A stretch of DNA of 64,000 nucleotides from Beaufortia kweichowensis (GCA_019155185.1 CM032797.1:1301247-1365246), one strand, 5' to 3'; positions 1 through 10,226 are shown, counted from the stretch's first letter. A program made the numbers and translations. Notes: generated by a model not told the origin, from the sequence alone.

Positions 1-1
1 T

Positions 2-1639
2 ATGGGTGACACTGAAGACACAGGTATCCTCACACACAAACAAATTTCACGCACACATGGTAGAGAACACACTGATGTTGAGGGTACTGAAGAAATGTTA
101 AACACATTGCCCAATACTTTGTGGTCCCAAGGACCCACGGACGTAGGTTTCTGTAATATCACACCTGTAACATTCCAGTTAAGTTCCACCAAAACTGTTT
201 GGGTCCCTCAGTACCGCAACAGACCAGAAGCTGAAGAAGGTGTGGCCAGTACTGTTGAAGGACTGTTAGAGAAAGGGGTCCTTACCCCCTATCAGTCCGA
301 CTGGAACACCCCGATTTTCCCAGTTCCAAAACCAGGCACTAACAAATACAGAATGGTACATGATCTGCGTGCTATCAATGCTTTGGTGTGTACACAAACC
401 ATGCCGGTACCAAACCCATACATTGCTCTATCGACACTGACACCTGAACACAAATGGTTTACATGTATTGATTTGGCTAATGCTTTTTTCTGTATCCCAA
501 TAGCTGAGGAGTGTAAGCCGTGCTTAGCCTTCACCTACAGAGGTCGTCAATATTCTACCACAGGGCTTCATTTTATCACCAGGCATCTTCAATCAGGTAT
601 TAAAACAACAGTTACAAGGCTGCGAGTTACCTGACTCCTGTGTACTGATCATGTTGGCTGCCACTACTGAAAAGGCATGCTTGGAAGCAACCAGACTGGT
701 GCTTTCAACTCTGCATGAGTCTGGGTTTAAGGTAAGCAAGACAAAACTGCAGGCTTGCAGACCAAGTGTAACATTCTTGGGCAGACTGATCACTGCACAG
801 GGGTCTACGTTAACGAGCACACAAAGAGAAAGCATTTTGAGCCATCCCAAGCCCAAGACTGTAAAAGACATGCTTTCATTTCTAGGCTTAACAGGATTTA
901 GCAGACATTACATTCCAATGTATGTGGCACTCACTACACCACTCAGAGAGTTGATAAAAGAACAGGGCATGAAAAATTTGAGAGCAGAGTTGAAATGGAC
1001 ACAAGAAGCTGAACGGACGTTCATAGATCTTAAGACACAGTTGGCCCATGCAGCCCACTTGAATTGCGCTAATTACAGTTTACCATTTTTTCTGGATGCT
1101 TCTGAGTCAGGTACAAATGCTAATGGAGTGTTGTTCCAAAAGTTGCAGGGAACTAGAAAAGTGTTGATGTACTGTAGTGTTTTACTTGACACTATTGAGC
1201 AAAGACACCCACAATGCTCCAGATTTGCTGCTGGATTGGCAAAACTTGTCCATAAGACCTCACACATAGTTATGGGACATCCACTGACTATCCTCACCAC
1301 GCATTCTATCATGTCATTCGTTAACTCTGAGTGTTTCACATTTTCCCCATTGCGTCAACAGCGCATTGCTAAGATCTTGTCCAGCCCAAACATTACTTAC
1401 ACACACGAGGGCATTAACATGGCTGATCTCATGTCAAGTGGTGAACCCCATAACTGTGCACCACTGACGGAACAAGCGTGAAAAGTAAGAGCAGATCTTT
1501 CCGCCATCCCACTCCCTGATACTGGAGATGTTGTGACACTTTTCACTGATGGCTGTTGTTTCAGAGCGGATGACGGTAGCCTGAGAGCTGCGTATGCTGT
1601 TGTTGAATGGGTAGATGGAGAATATGTAACTAGGGAACC
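2..1639 (+). pseudogene. pol: Retroviral pol remains: reverse transcriptase and RNase H
   Basis: Frame 2 from base 2 to about 560 reads as the RT fingers and palm: the PVPKPG and YRMVHDLRAIN blocks and the D of CIDLANAFF are visible. The frame is lost near 560, before the LPQGF-type block. It resumes in frame 3 at about 651. The YxDD active-site motif that should lie at about 640-660 is absent: the strand just before it runs straight into the helix just after it. Residues from 651 to 1481 form the RT thumb/connection (FLGRLITAQG, LGLTGFSRHYIP, FLDASESG). A stop at 1479-1481 follows, then the TDG start of RNase H at about 1545 and an abrupt end near 1640. The copy cannot encode a functional enzyme. 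Confidence 0.85.
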
Positions 1640-2395
1640 TTGCAAGTTGACATTGGTAGCCATTTGAAGAATGAACACCTGAAAATGGTAGAACAGGCCT
1701 TAGGCCTCAAACATGTGTATGGTGCAGTATACCCCCCACAAAGCCAGGGGAAAGTTGAACGCTTCAATCTCACCATCAAAATGAAATTGGCTAAAATCTG
1801 TGCACAGACCAAATTGAATTGGCTTTCAGCCATACCACTGGCATTGATGTATATTCGTTCTTCTGTTAACAGGGTTACGGGCTTCACACCTTTTGAATTG
1901 CTTACAGGTCGCCAGTTTCCAGGTCCGACACTGCAGCTGACGCAGGACTGCGTCCAACCACTGTCACACACTGTATATTTTGACAAACTAACTGCTCTGC
2001 TTAAAACCTTTTCCCAGCAGGTGTTACCAGTTCAGGAGGGGAGCATAAACCCAGAAGGAGTGTTAGTAGGTGGAGCAGACTGGGTGAGAGTAAAGGTGTT
2101 CAGGAGAAAGTGGAACGAACCACGCTAGTCCAAACCGCACAGAGTGATTGCAAGGAACTCCCACTGTGTTCAACTCCAAGGGAAAGGAGATACCTGGTTT
2201 CACTTAACATCTTGTGTAGCTTGTGATCCCCCATCTAGGTATCTGGCTGAAACAGGTTTGTCCCTGAGAGAGTCTCAGGTCCAAGAGAGGGAGGAGGTCA
2301 CAGAGACGGAGCCAGAAAAACAACAACAACTTCAAAGCACAAGACAGGTGACCTGTTCACAAGCCCACACACAGAACCTTTGGCCCATTGTGTAA
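1640..2395 (+). pseudogene. Retroviral integrase, C-terminal half, truncated
   Basis: The frame opens in the middle of the integrase catalytic core. The GSHxKNEHLK region and the YPPQSQGKVERFN block, which carries the final catalytic glutamate, are visible, followed by the NWLSAIPLALMYIRS helix and GFTPFELLTGR. A stop occurs at 2126-2128, after which the same frame continues with an SH3-like C-terminal piece (KGDTWFHLTSC) and a Glu/Gln-rich tail to 2395. The zinc-binding N-terminus and the first catalytic Asp are missing; RNase H at about 1630 is joined directly to mid-integrase, so about 1 kb of pol appears deleted. The end of this frame overlaps the start of the macro ORF, which is in another frame. 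Confidence 0.85.
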
Positions 2396-2751
2396 GTGCT
2401 GACTGTGCCTATGGTGCAGGTATAGCAAAACAGTTCAAGCAAAAGTACGGTACTGACAAAGTAATAGTACAAAATAAATCACCAGGTGACTGTGCAGTGA
2501 CAAAAGAAGAAGACGGCAGAATAATTTTTCACTTGTTAACTAAAGAACACTGTAATGCCTTACCAACCTATGTTTGTTTCACAGAAAGCCTGAGGTGCAT
2601 GAGAGACTGGTGTGTGGAAAACAACATTAAGAGTGTTTCAGTACCCCGGCTGGGGTGCGGTCTAGATAAACTAGATTTTGAAAGAGTACAACAGATCTTA
2701 AGAGAAGTGTTCACGGACGTGGACATAACAGTAACAATTTATTCTCTGTAA
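2332..2751 (+). CDS. Macro domain (OARD1/TARG1-like ADP-ribose hydrolase fold) inside the ERV
   Basis: An ATG-initiated ORF (2380-2751, 123 aa) is open; the homologous frame extends back to about 2332 with the GDLF strand that normally begins the macro fold. Visible landmarks are PLAHCVSAD, the glycine-rich GAGIAKQF loop that binds ADP-ribose, the PTY segment, the SVPRLGCGLD loop and a C-terminal ITVTIYSL strand. This order and length match the small one-domain OARD1/TARG1 class, which removes ADP-ribose from glutamate and deacylates O-acetyl-ADP-ribose. It lies between the pol end (which it overlaps in another frame) and env, on the same strand. It is uninterrupted although pol and env are broken. 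Whether it was expressed as a pol extension or from a spliced RNA cannot be seen. A later insertion of an OARD1 retrocopy is the alternative; no poly-A tail directly follows it. Confidence 0.8.
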   Translation, partial: SKHKTGDLFTSPHTEPLAHCVSADCAYGAGIAKQFKQKYGTDKVIVQNKSPGDCAVTKEEDGRIIFHLLTKEHCNALPTYVCFTESLRCMRDWCVENNIKSVSVPRLGCGLDKLDFERVQQILREVFTDVDITVTIYSL

Positions 2752-3050
2752 TAAAGTTCATTAACATAACCTTCTCCACAGGGACCTGTGGGACACAGGA
2801 GGACTTAATCTTTTACTTTCAGGGATTTTCTACCTTTTATACAATGTTTTGATTTTGTATTTTCTTTTTCCTTTTGATAAGAGTGTATTTTTGAAATTCG
2901 TGTTTTTTGATACAATCAATGGTCTTTTTGTGGCTGAGTTTTATACCCATATAAGAGTTTTTATACATTTTGCTTGTACCCAATATATAGGGGATTTTAG
3001 CTCATTTTAAACTGAAAACAATATAAAAAAAAAAAAAACATACTATAAAG

Positions 3051-3601
3051 ATGCAACTTTGGGGTAACTGGAAACTTTTGGGGGTAATAGGAGTGATAGC
3101 TCTAATAGTAGTGGGCATAGCAACCATAGTGGAAGAATCCCATAAGGGAGAGGAGAAGAATGCTACTTTTGTGGTACATGTAAGATCCAAGAGAGGGTTA
3201 ATAAGACATAAAAGGGCGGGGTTTGTTCTATGTTTGGTGATTCCTGCTGTACTTTTATTCCCAATAACACAGCCCCAGACGGATCTGTAACCAGAGCACT
3301 GAACATGTTAGAGGAAATGTCCAAAACTATGCAAGATCAATCAGGAGTGCACAACCCTCTAGATGATTGGTTGACTAAGAATTTGGGAAAATGGAAAACT
3401 ATGATTGTGTCTATGATGTTGTCAATTGCCACTTTTATTGCCATATTAGTAACCTGTGGAGGTTGTTGTATACCATGTATGAGATCTCTATGCAACAGAT
3501 TGATTGTAACAGCAATTGAGAAGAAAGAATCTCCTCCCCCTTATAATATGCCACTGTTGTCTGATGACCCAATGAGAGAGGAGGATGATATGGATGTGTG
3601 A
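3051..3601 (+). pseudogene. env: Retroviral env remains: leader plus transmembrane subunit
   Basis: The frame at 3051-3290 begins with a Met and a long hydrophobic stretch (GVIGVIALIVVGIATIV), then a short segment with one N-glycosylation site (NAT) and a cluster of basic residues (RSKRG, RHKRAG) like a furin site. An overlapping frame (3230-3601) carries the CC-containing disulfide region (GDSCC), a NNTAPDGS segment, a membrane anchor (MLSIATFIAILVTCGGCCIPC) and an acidic tail with PPPY. So the receptor-binding surface subunit is essentially absent, the ectodomain helices preceding the CC motif are missing, and a frame change separates leader and anchor. A PPPY-type tail is common in class I envelopes. 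Not functional as it stands. Confidence 0.75.
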
Positions 3602-3627
3602 CCTCTTTCGAGGTCAAGAGAGGGAAT

Positions 3628-4266
3628 TGTGGGATATGAGTTTTACTGTGTGACTTTTCTTATTAATCAAATTATTAACATGTATATGTTAATATTATTA
3701 ACTGTGATTTATCGTTTAGAAGTTAATTTCCTTTTAATACATTATTAATGAGTGATTAAAACAATGAGCTGTGTGCCATTATAAATGTGCTTGCTAAGTG
3801 GAAAAGTACTGAGAGGCAGAATGGGAAAGTGTGAGAAGTGTACAGACACAGAGCCTCAAGGTCAAACAAAACTTCTGTTTTATCTCTATGTGATAAAGAA
3901 TGTGAGGAGGGGGGAACAACGGCCAGTGGAAAATTACTGTAACAGTGGAAAGGTGTTTGTGCAAGACATGTTATTTTTCAGGAGATGGAGTCAGAAGAGA
4001 CGAGAGTCATGAGCTGATTGGATGAAACCCAAGAGCCATACCCAATAACAGAAGAGGAGTCAAGATCACGAGGACAAGAATACAAACTGTATAAATATGT
4101 ATGTGACTCTGTTCCGGGGTTGTTGTTGGTTGGATTTATCCATTATAGCCAGACAACCCAGTACTGTTATCCTTTCATATCTGATGAATAAATTTCAATA
4201 TATTTTAACTATTCGTCTCCAGTGAGATTTTGAACATGCAGGACTAAAAGGATTTAAAGTCCAACA
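3628..4266 (+). repeat. 3' LTR of the endogenous retrovirus
   Basis: Just after the env stop a purine-rich run (agagaggga, about 3616-3625) is followed by TG at 3628. The proposed LTR contains a TATA-like box (tataaata, about 4091), an AATAAA signal at about 4187-4192 and ends in CA at about 4266. Length about 640 bp. The exact ends are inferred from the PPT/TG...CA pattern because the 5' LTR is outside the window. Confidence 0.6.
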
Positions 4267-4890
4267 GTACCTTCATCTGCGTGTTCCAGATCGTCAAGGA
4301 CCTTCCGCACCAGCTTCAGGGCCTCATCTGCGTGTTCCAGATCGCCAGGACCCTTTCGGTGCTCCAGCATCCCACAGCGCTTCGTGTCCAAGGCTGTTGA
4401 ACGGATTCAGACTCCTTCTCCACTGCAACAAGGCCCAGCCTCACCAGTGGAAGACGTCGCCCCATCGGACTGCTCACGTGAACGTAAATATCACTTATCA
4501 AACCTCTTTCCAGAGACCTTGGCATTAGTGTACTCTTTCAGTTCATTTCAGTTTATACCTTAGTTACCTGCATTCTTTTAATTCTTTACACTCAACCTTA
4601 CTATCCTTTAGCTCTTTAGTATCATTTAGTAGTGTGTTAGTTAATCTTGTATATCTTTTGTAAACAAATCCTCTTTTATTACAATTGTGTCTTCCTTGTG
4701 TTGATAATACATTAAAAAGCTCTACAAGTTAGCACGAATATCACGAAATCCTTCAGATACCCCAGGTGATTTACTCCCTCCACTTTACATAATTTTTCTT
4801 ATCATATTATTTATGATTTATGTTGGATTTATTCCAACAAATGCTGAGGTGGAACCTGCCCCGAGTTAAAAGGAGGGAGAGGTCACCTGA

Positions 4891-4908
4891 CACACACACG
4901 CACGCATG

Positions 4909-4941
<33 letters not shown>
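4891..4941. repeat. (CA)n microsatellite
   Basis: About 50 bp of CA dinucleotides with a few CG and TG interruptions near the left end. Confidence 0.95.
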
Positions 4942-4944
<3 letters not shown>

Positions 4945-5009
4945 AAGTGACGTGGGATCATGTTTCACTAACACATCTAGTGTCCTGTGTGAGGTGTACT
5001 ATTAATTGG

Positions 5010-5062
5010 TGCCCCGTGTGAAGATCACTACATAACTGGTGCCCCGTGTGAGAATCACTACA
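5010..5062 (+). repeat. Two tandem copies of a primer-binding-site-like motif
   Basis: The 12-mer tggtgccccgtg occurs twice, 29 bp apart, each followed by tga(a/g)(g/a)atcactac. A TGGTGCC(C) start complementary to a tRNA 3' CCA end is the usual form of a retroelement primer-binding site, so this may be a leftover LTR/leader junction that was duplicated. No LTR with matching partner could be found nearby. Confidence 0.35.
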
Positions 5063-5303
5063 AAGACGTGATTTTTTTCATCTTACACTAGATTACTGGA
5101 AACTCAAAATTCAAGTGTCATAATAATAACATCACAATACGAATATCAAATATTGTGATATTTTCATACGAAAATATCACAAAGGACGGTGAACTTTCTT
5201 GATGCAAAGTAAAATTTCTTGTGTTTTATATTATTCTAATGTGTTACTTGTCCTGTCCATTTTTCCTGTACTAAAACAGCGATAACGATGATGAAGAATA
5301 TAC

Positions 5304-5414
5304 CAGGTTTTGGAGCTGATTGCTCATCTCCTCCTCTGCTTTACTCCGATCCATTTTTCCTTTCCTCCGTGCCTCCTGCAGGCTCTTCTTATGATTCGGC
5401 TTGTTGGTGTCTCT
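5304..5414 (-). CDS. Orphan candidate exon, 37 codons, unidentified
   Basis: On the minus strand a 111-bp open segment is bounded by a good acceptor (tgttctccag before base 5414) and a donor (gtatat after base 5304), both in phase 0. The peptide is highly charged and probably helical (begins RDTNKPNHKKSLQEARRKGK, ends EEEMSNQLQNL). I do not recognise the protein. No partner exon was identified in the window; upstream minus-strand exons would have to lie beyond the DIRS element and downstream ones in or before the ERV. It may be a relic of a gene broken up by mobile elements, or a false exon. Confidence 0.3.
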
Positions 5415-5969
5415 CTGGAGAACACAGAAGCCTTACAATACAAAAGTCTAGATACAGATGAGAACATAATTTAAGTTAAACATAATGCAAATTATTGTCT
5501 ATTATTGACTATTATTATAATCGCAATACAAGAACGTGGCATATTTTTGATTCAAGCAGTGCAATAAAATGCTGATAAAATGTAAAAATCACTGCTGTTC
5601 ACTGCTTTGTTAACAGCTTTGTCAAATTAGAGATGTCTCACATCATGAGCTATTAGTTTGTTCAATGCTTTCCTCTAGCAGCTGGATATTTCTAAAACTC
5701 TCTAGTATGGCTTTGTGTATGGAACATTTGAGGATAATAAAATTGTTTTTATATAAAACATACCAAAAGTAGAAAGTCAATTATGATATTTACTTATTTA
5801 TTTAATTTGCAATATGTAATCCATTTATTCTTACCATACACTTGTCCTCTGCAGGGTTGACGGAGGCCTAGAGTCACTTACAGACAAACAGATAGACGCA
5901 CACATTCACACACCATAGTAATTGCAGTGTTTGTGATGTTGGTAATTTATGTTCCTTTAATATGTATGT
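5415..5969. other. Non-coding AT-rich interval
   Basis: No coding frame, RNA gene or recognisable repeat was seen; the sequence ends at the left terminus of the DIRS element. Confidence 0.5.
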
Positions 5970-6146
5970 GTTCCCTGTCAAGGGAACTCAACGTTGCGTC
6001 AGTGTTTGACGCTATGGGAACGCCTTTGCATGACTGCGTCTGAAGCACTTGTGTAAAATTGCCGAATGGCTAGACTGAACGTCACAGGCGGGTGACGTCA
6101 GGACCAGGAAGCTATAAAAGGACCTTGGGACGCACACACATTCAGC
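5970..6146 (+). repeat. DIRS left inverted terminal repeat
   Basis: From about 5993 (gcgtcagtgtttgacgct) to 6146 (cattcagc) it is the inverse of 10270-10450 with few mismatches. The outer 20 bases (gttccctgtcaagggaac) are unlike the right end, as required in DIRS. It contains a TATA-like ctataaaag at about 6113, a plausible promoter for the element's RNA. Confidence 0.9.
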
Positions 6147-6297
6147 TTTTGTGCCTTCAGCTGCGCGTGTGTGTGTTTCGCTTGAATGGTTAGTGGCACT
6201 CGAAAATGCCTTTAATTCAGAAAATGTGTTCCTCCTTGTGCTCGCTTCATAACGAGCGGGGACTCACATGAGTTCTGTGTTGTATGTTTAGGTTGAA

Positions 6298-6541
6298 CAT
6301 GCCCGGTCGGCACTCGAAAACGCCGACTGCGAGCATTGTGAAGCCCTTCCCCTCCGTACTCTCCGCTCTTGGCTGGCTTGTGCAGATAAACATAACCAGC
6401 CGAGAGTTTCTCACAAACAAATAATATAATGAGTCCTGTGCCCGGCCGGCGCTCGAAAATGCCGACTGTGTGCACTGTGAAAGTTTTCCCACGCACACAC
6501 TTCTCTCCCGGCTGGCATGCGTAGATAAGCATAACCAGCCA
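6298..6541 (+). repeat. Tandem duplication at the 5' end of the DIRS gag region
   Basis: A segment of about 110 bp containing cggcactcgaaaacgccgac and ending ataaccagcc occurs at 6298-6405 and again at 6433-6541 (cggcgctcgaaaatgccgac ... ataaccagcc). Both begin just after an ATG/GTG context that would start gag. Any gag protein from this copy is broken by stops. Confidence 0.7.
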
Positions 6542-7279
6542 ATCGTTTCTCCGTTGTGGGGATCGCAGATGGGCTTTGTACATGGTCTGGAGAGGGGCTC
6601 TGCTCTCTCTCCATCCCGCTCTGCATCGTCCGCTCTCGCTCCCGGTCAGGAAGCCCGCGCTGCGGTTCTTTCTGCCCAGGGCGGGTGCCCGCGTTTTTCT
6701 GCGGTCTTAGTCTGAGGAGGAAGACATGGAGAGTGTGGGGTCTCGTGTCAGGTCAAGCTCTGATCTGGGAGTGCGAAGAAGCGAGGTACCTGATTGCTGC
6801 GGAGTCAGGATGCTCTCGCTAAGCCCCATGGGATGGGTTGATAAGCGTCTCAACACACGGCGCCCAGCTCTTCCCTGTACCCCTTAGTAGTTGCTCTGAT
6901 CTGTCCCCGCGCTCTGCTCCGGGGCGCAGCGGCATCTGGGTATGACACGGTGCGCAAAGTTTCGCACCCTCTCGAGGTTTATCCTGCCTGTACAGCACAG
7001 GACCTTGAGTTACTGCAATGCATAAAGACCAGACACCGGCCTCAAGCGGCCGGTTCCTCTAGTGAATTACTTGGCAGTACGTTAATGTCTGCCACGCATA
7101 TTTCACCGTTGCATGGGACAGTTCGGCCGGAGCCCGCCCGTGTTCACGGTGATGTCACCCACCGAGGTGGGCCTAGGTCAAGCTCTGGTCTGGGAACGCG
7201 AAGTGCTTACACTTCTGGCAAAAGGGGGCTATAGAGTTAATTCCCTCCTCCAGAAGACAGGCTGGGGTTTACAGCAGTC

Positions 7280-8506
7280 ACTGCTGAGTTCCCAAGAAGG
7301 ATGGAGGCTTGCGCCTTATTCTAGATCTCTGACAGATCATGACTTGAATCAGATCCACGGACTGGTTGGTCACAGTAGACATGTAGGACGCATACTTCCA
7401 TGTCTCCATCCACAGGAAGTTCCTGAGGTCCGCTTTCGGGGGCGCAGCGTACCAATGGCGGGTTCTTCCCTTCGGTCTTGTTCTGTCACCCCGCACCTTT
7501 ACGAAGTGTGTAGATACGGCCCTGGCACCTCTGCGTCTCCAGGGTGTTCGTTTTTTGAACTATATAGACGACTGGCTCATTCTGGCCGAGTCGGAAAGTT
7601 TAGCGGTTCAACATCGAGATGTTGTTCTGCGCTTTACATGAGTGTTTTGGGGTTGCGGCTGAACGCCAAGTAGAGTTCACTTTCTCCGGTTCAGAGAATA
7701 ACCTATCTAGGCGTAGAATGGTACTTGAGGGTCATGTCAGCGTGCAGAGCGCGTACTTTCCATTCAGACAGCCGTGGAAAGGGTTCCAGCTTCACCAACA
7801 GGTCACTGTCAGGCAGTTCCAACGGGTTCTGGGTCTCATGGCAGCGGCACCCAGCGTAATACATCTGGGCCTGCCGTACATGAGACCTCTGCAGTGGTGG
7901 CTGAAATCGAGAGGGTTTTCCCCGAGGGGGAACCGCACCATTCGAGTCACTCACAAGTGTCTGAGGGCACTGGTGGTGTGGAAGAAACCTGGGTTTCTCT
8001 CCCAGGGCCCAGTACTGGGGTCAACATGTCATCGTGTAACACTAATGGCAGACGCATCCCTTACGGGCTGGGGAGCGGTAATGGAAGACCGTTCCTCCAG
8101 AGGTTTATGGAGGGGCCGCCAGCTCGAGTGGCATATAAATTACCTAGAGATGATGGCGGTACAGCTTGCGTTGAGGCAGTTCCTTCCTCGCCTCAGAAAC
8201 AACCATGTTTTGGTCCTGTCGGACATCACATCGGTGGTTGCATACATCAACCACCAAGCAGGTCTGCGGTCGCGCCCTCTGTACAGACTGGCACACCAGA
8301 TTCTGATGTGGTCCCAAGGGAAGCTGCTCTCGGTCAGAGCAGCGTACATCCCAGGATGGTTGAATGCGGGAGCAGACGCCCTGTCGAGGCAGGGGCCGAG
8401 GGAATGGAGACTTCACCCCGAGGTGGTGCAAATGATCTGGGATAATTTTCTCCCAGCAGAAGTGGACCTGTTCGCGTCTCAAGAGACTACGCACTGTCCA
8501 CTATGA
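7280..8506 (+). pseudogene. DIRS reverse transcriptase and RNase H
   Basis: The RT core is readable from about 7290 with SLxDHDLNQIH-type, AYFHVSIH, GGAAYQWRVLPFGL, LSPRTFTK and the intact catalytic NYIDDWLILAE box at about 7560; a stop interrupts the first aspartate block (VDM-stop-DAYFHV, about 7385). The frame then shifts, and 7619-8506 is open for 295 codons covering the DIRS RNase H: LMADASLTGWG (first Asp), INYLEMMAVQLAL (Glu), LVLSD (second Asp) and IPGWLNAGADALSR (final Asp). The spacing and GWG/ADALSR wording are those of fish DIRS elements. RT is disabled by the stop and frameshift; RNase H residues are intact. Confidence 0.85.
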
Positions 8507-8835
8507 TTCTCCCTAACACCTCCAGCCCCACTGGGGCTGGACGCTCTCGTACATCCGTGGCCGAGGCTACGCCTGTACGCTTTTCCCCCGATCGCTCTGC
8601 TCCCGGGAGTCCTGGAAAGGGTGCGCCAGGTCGGGGTTCGCCTCCTACTGGTCGCACCGTTATGGCCGGCCCGAGTATGGTTCTCGGACCTGATTTCACT
8701 CCTAGACGGCACCCCAGTGAGGCTGCCTGTCAGGGAAGATCTCTTGTCTCAGTCGCAGGGCAACATTCGTCACCCTTGCCCAGAGATATGAAAACTGTGG
8801 GTCTGGCCTCTGAGGGGGCCAGGTTCACCAGCACA

Positions 8836-9830
8836 GGTCTTTCAACCGAGGTCGTAGACACCATTTTACAATCCAGGGCTCCCTCCACGAGGAAGCTATA
8901 CGCCTTAAAGTGGGAAGTCTTCTCTTCCTGATGTTCAGGTCGGCGTCAAGACCCAGTTAACTGCCCGATCAGCGTGGTGCTGGAGTTCTTGCAAGACCGT
9001 TTTTCTTCAGGGCTCATGCCCTCGACTATCAATGTCTATGCGGCAGCTATCTCTGCCTTTCATAGCCTTGTTAACGGCCAGTCCGTGGGTCGAGACCCAC
9101 TGGTCATACGCTTCCTCCGTGGTACTAGGAGACTAAGGCCTGTGTTGCGTGCCAGAATCCCCTCTTGGGACCTGGCGGTGGTACTTCAAGGGTTAGCGGT
9201 TGCCCCGTTCGAACCCATTGAGGCCGTGTTGGCCAAATTCCTGACCCTCAAGACAATTTTCTTGTTGGCAGTATCTTCTCTGAAGAGAGTTGGCATTCTC
9301 CAATCTCTCTCAGTTTCTCCTTCATGCCTGGCATTCGCACCGGGCATGGTTAAGGCCTTTCTCTACCCGAGGGTAGGATATGTGCCTAAAGTTCCCACCA
9401 ATGTGCCGAGGCACATTACGCTACAAGCCTTCTGTCCTCCTCCCTTCAAGGATTCGGACCAGAAAAAAGCTAATTTACTGTGTCGCCTACGTTCACAGAA
9501 CTGCTCCCTTAAGAAAGTCTGAGCAGCTGTTTGTGTGTTTTGGTTCTCCCGCCGCTGGGCTGCCGGTGACCAAACCAACTCTTAGCAGGTGGATAGTCGA
9601 GGCTATCTCACTTGCTTATGAAGCTTCTGGACAGCAGTCTCCACTTTCTGTCAAAGCTCACTCAACCAGGGGTATGGCGGCCTCTAAGGCCTTAAGGTCA
9701 GGGGCCCGCCTCGAGGATGTGTGTAATGCGGCCTGGTCCTCGCCGCTCCGTTTGTCGTTTTATGATCTGGACCTGGCTTGCGCCAGGCTCCATATTATTG
9801 CGGCCCTGAGGGGTCCGTCCTTTCCGAATA
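8836..9830 (+). pseudogene. DIRS tyrosine recombinase (YR), frameshifted
   Basis: The N-terminal SAM-like domain begins with GLSTEVVDTILQSRAPSTRK at about 8836, is cut by a stop at about 8930 and continues at 8974-9522 (VVLEFLQDRFSSGLMPSTIN, then SSLKRVGILQSLSV holding the first catalytic Arg). After a frame change the C-terminal part reads from about 9500 to 9830: LSRWIVEAISLAY, the KAHSTRGMAASKAL box with the HxxR pair, and SFYDLDL with the nucleophile Tyr. So all four RHRY residues can be found, but in three frames. The enzyme would integrate a circular cDNA in place of a DDE integrase. Confidence 0.85.
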
Positions 9831-10141
9831 ACAGCCGGGGTGTCTTGCTGTTACTTCTCTCTTGGGGCCTGGCTCGAGGGTCAGGACCCCGTGTGTCTGG
9901 TCCGAGGTCCTGTACATTTCTCTTTCGCCCCGAGGGGCTTATTGGGATTATTAACGGCCAGGAGATCTCGCCGTTTTACTCCCTCTCTCTACAGGTCCTG
10001 GCCTGAGGGCCAGGTTCTGGGTTTTTCACCGCCGGGTCAGTTCCTATAGTGGGTGCTCTGCGGATACACACTTCCAGGGACTTGCTCGCGCCGCGGCGGC
10101 GTTGGGATCTCGCTCCCATAGCGTCAAGCGCTGGCCGCTTG

Positions 10142-10226
10142 GCGTTGAGTTCCCTTGACAGGGGAACGTCTCAGGTTGACGACTGTAACCTTTGTTCCCT
10201 AAGAGGGAGCGAGATGCTGCGTCTCC
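10142..10226 (+). repeat. DIRS internal complementary region
   Basis: Its first part (gcgttgagttcccttgacag) is the reverse complement of the element's left outer end at 5970-5993, and its second part (aacctttgttccctaagagg, around 10188) is the reverse complement of the right outer end at 10433-10473. The two are joined head to tail, giving the sequence of a circle junction, which is how this region templates completion of the ends. Confidence 0.9.

Larger units (their letters stand above)
1..4266 (+). mobile_element. Endogenous retrovirus, 3' part, class I (gamma/epsilon-like), defective
   Basis: Reading left to right on the plus strand, the window shows reverse transcriptase, connection/RNase H, integrase C-terminal half, a macro domain, Env leader and transmembrane subunit, then an LTR. 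The order pol-env-LTR and the CX6CC-type Env transmembrane subunit point to a class I retrovirus. The 5' LTR, gag and protease lie outside the window. Pol is broken by frameshifts and internal deletions and the Env surface subunit is almost entirely missing, so the copy is dead as a virus. About 300 bases between the macro ORF and env (2752-3050) are AT-rich and contain a poly-A run but no ORF. The macro ORF is the only intact long frame in the element. Confidence 0.85.
4267..5303. other. Non-coding interval downstream of the ERV
   Basis: No coding frame is supported. It holds a 21-bp direct repeat (tcatctgcgtgttccagatc..., at 4272 and 4324, 52 bp apart), an AT-rich stretch with LTR-like features around 4540-4760, a (CA)n tract and a duplicated tRNA-primer-like motif (separate entries). 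Probably old retroelement debris; no family could be assigned. Confidence 0.5.

Noticed and set aside
6212..6715. Minus- and plus-strand short ORFs near the DIRS left end
   Set aside because: They overlap the duplicated leader in several frames and carry no domain.
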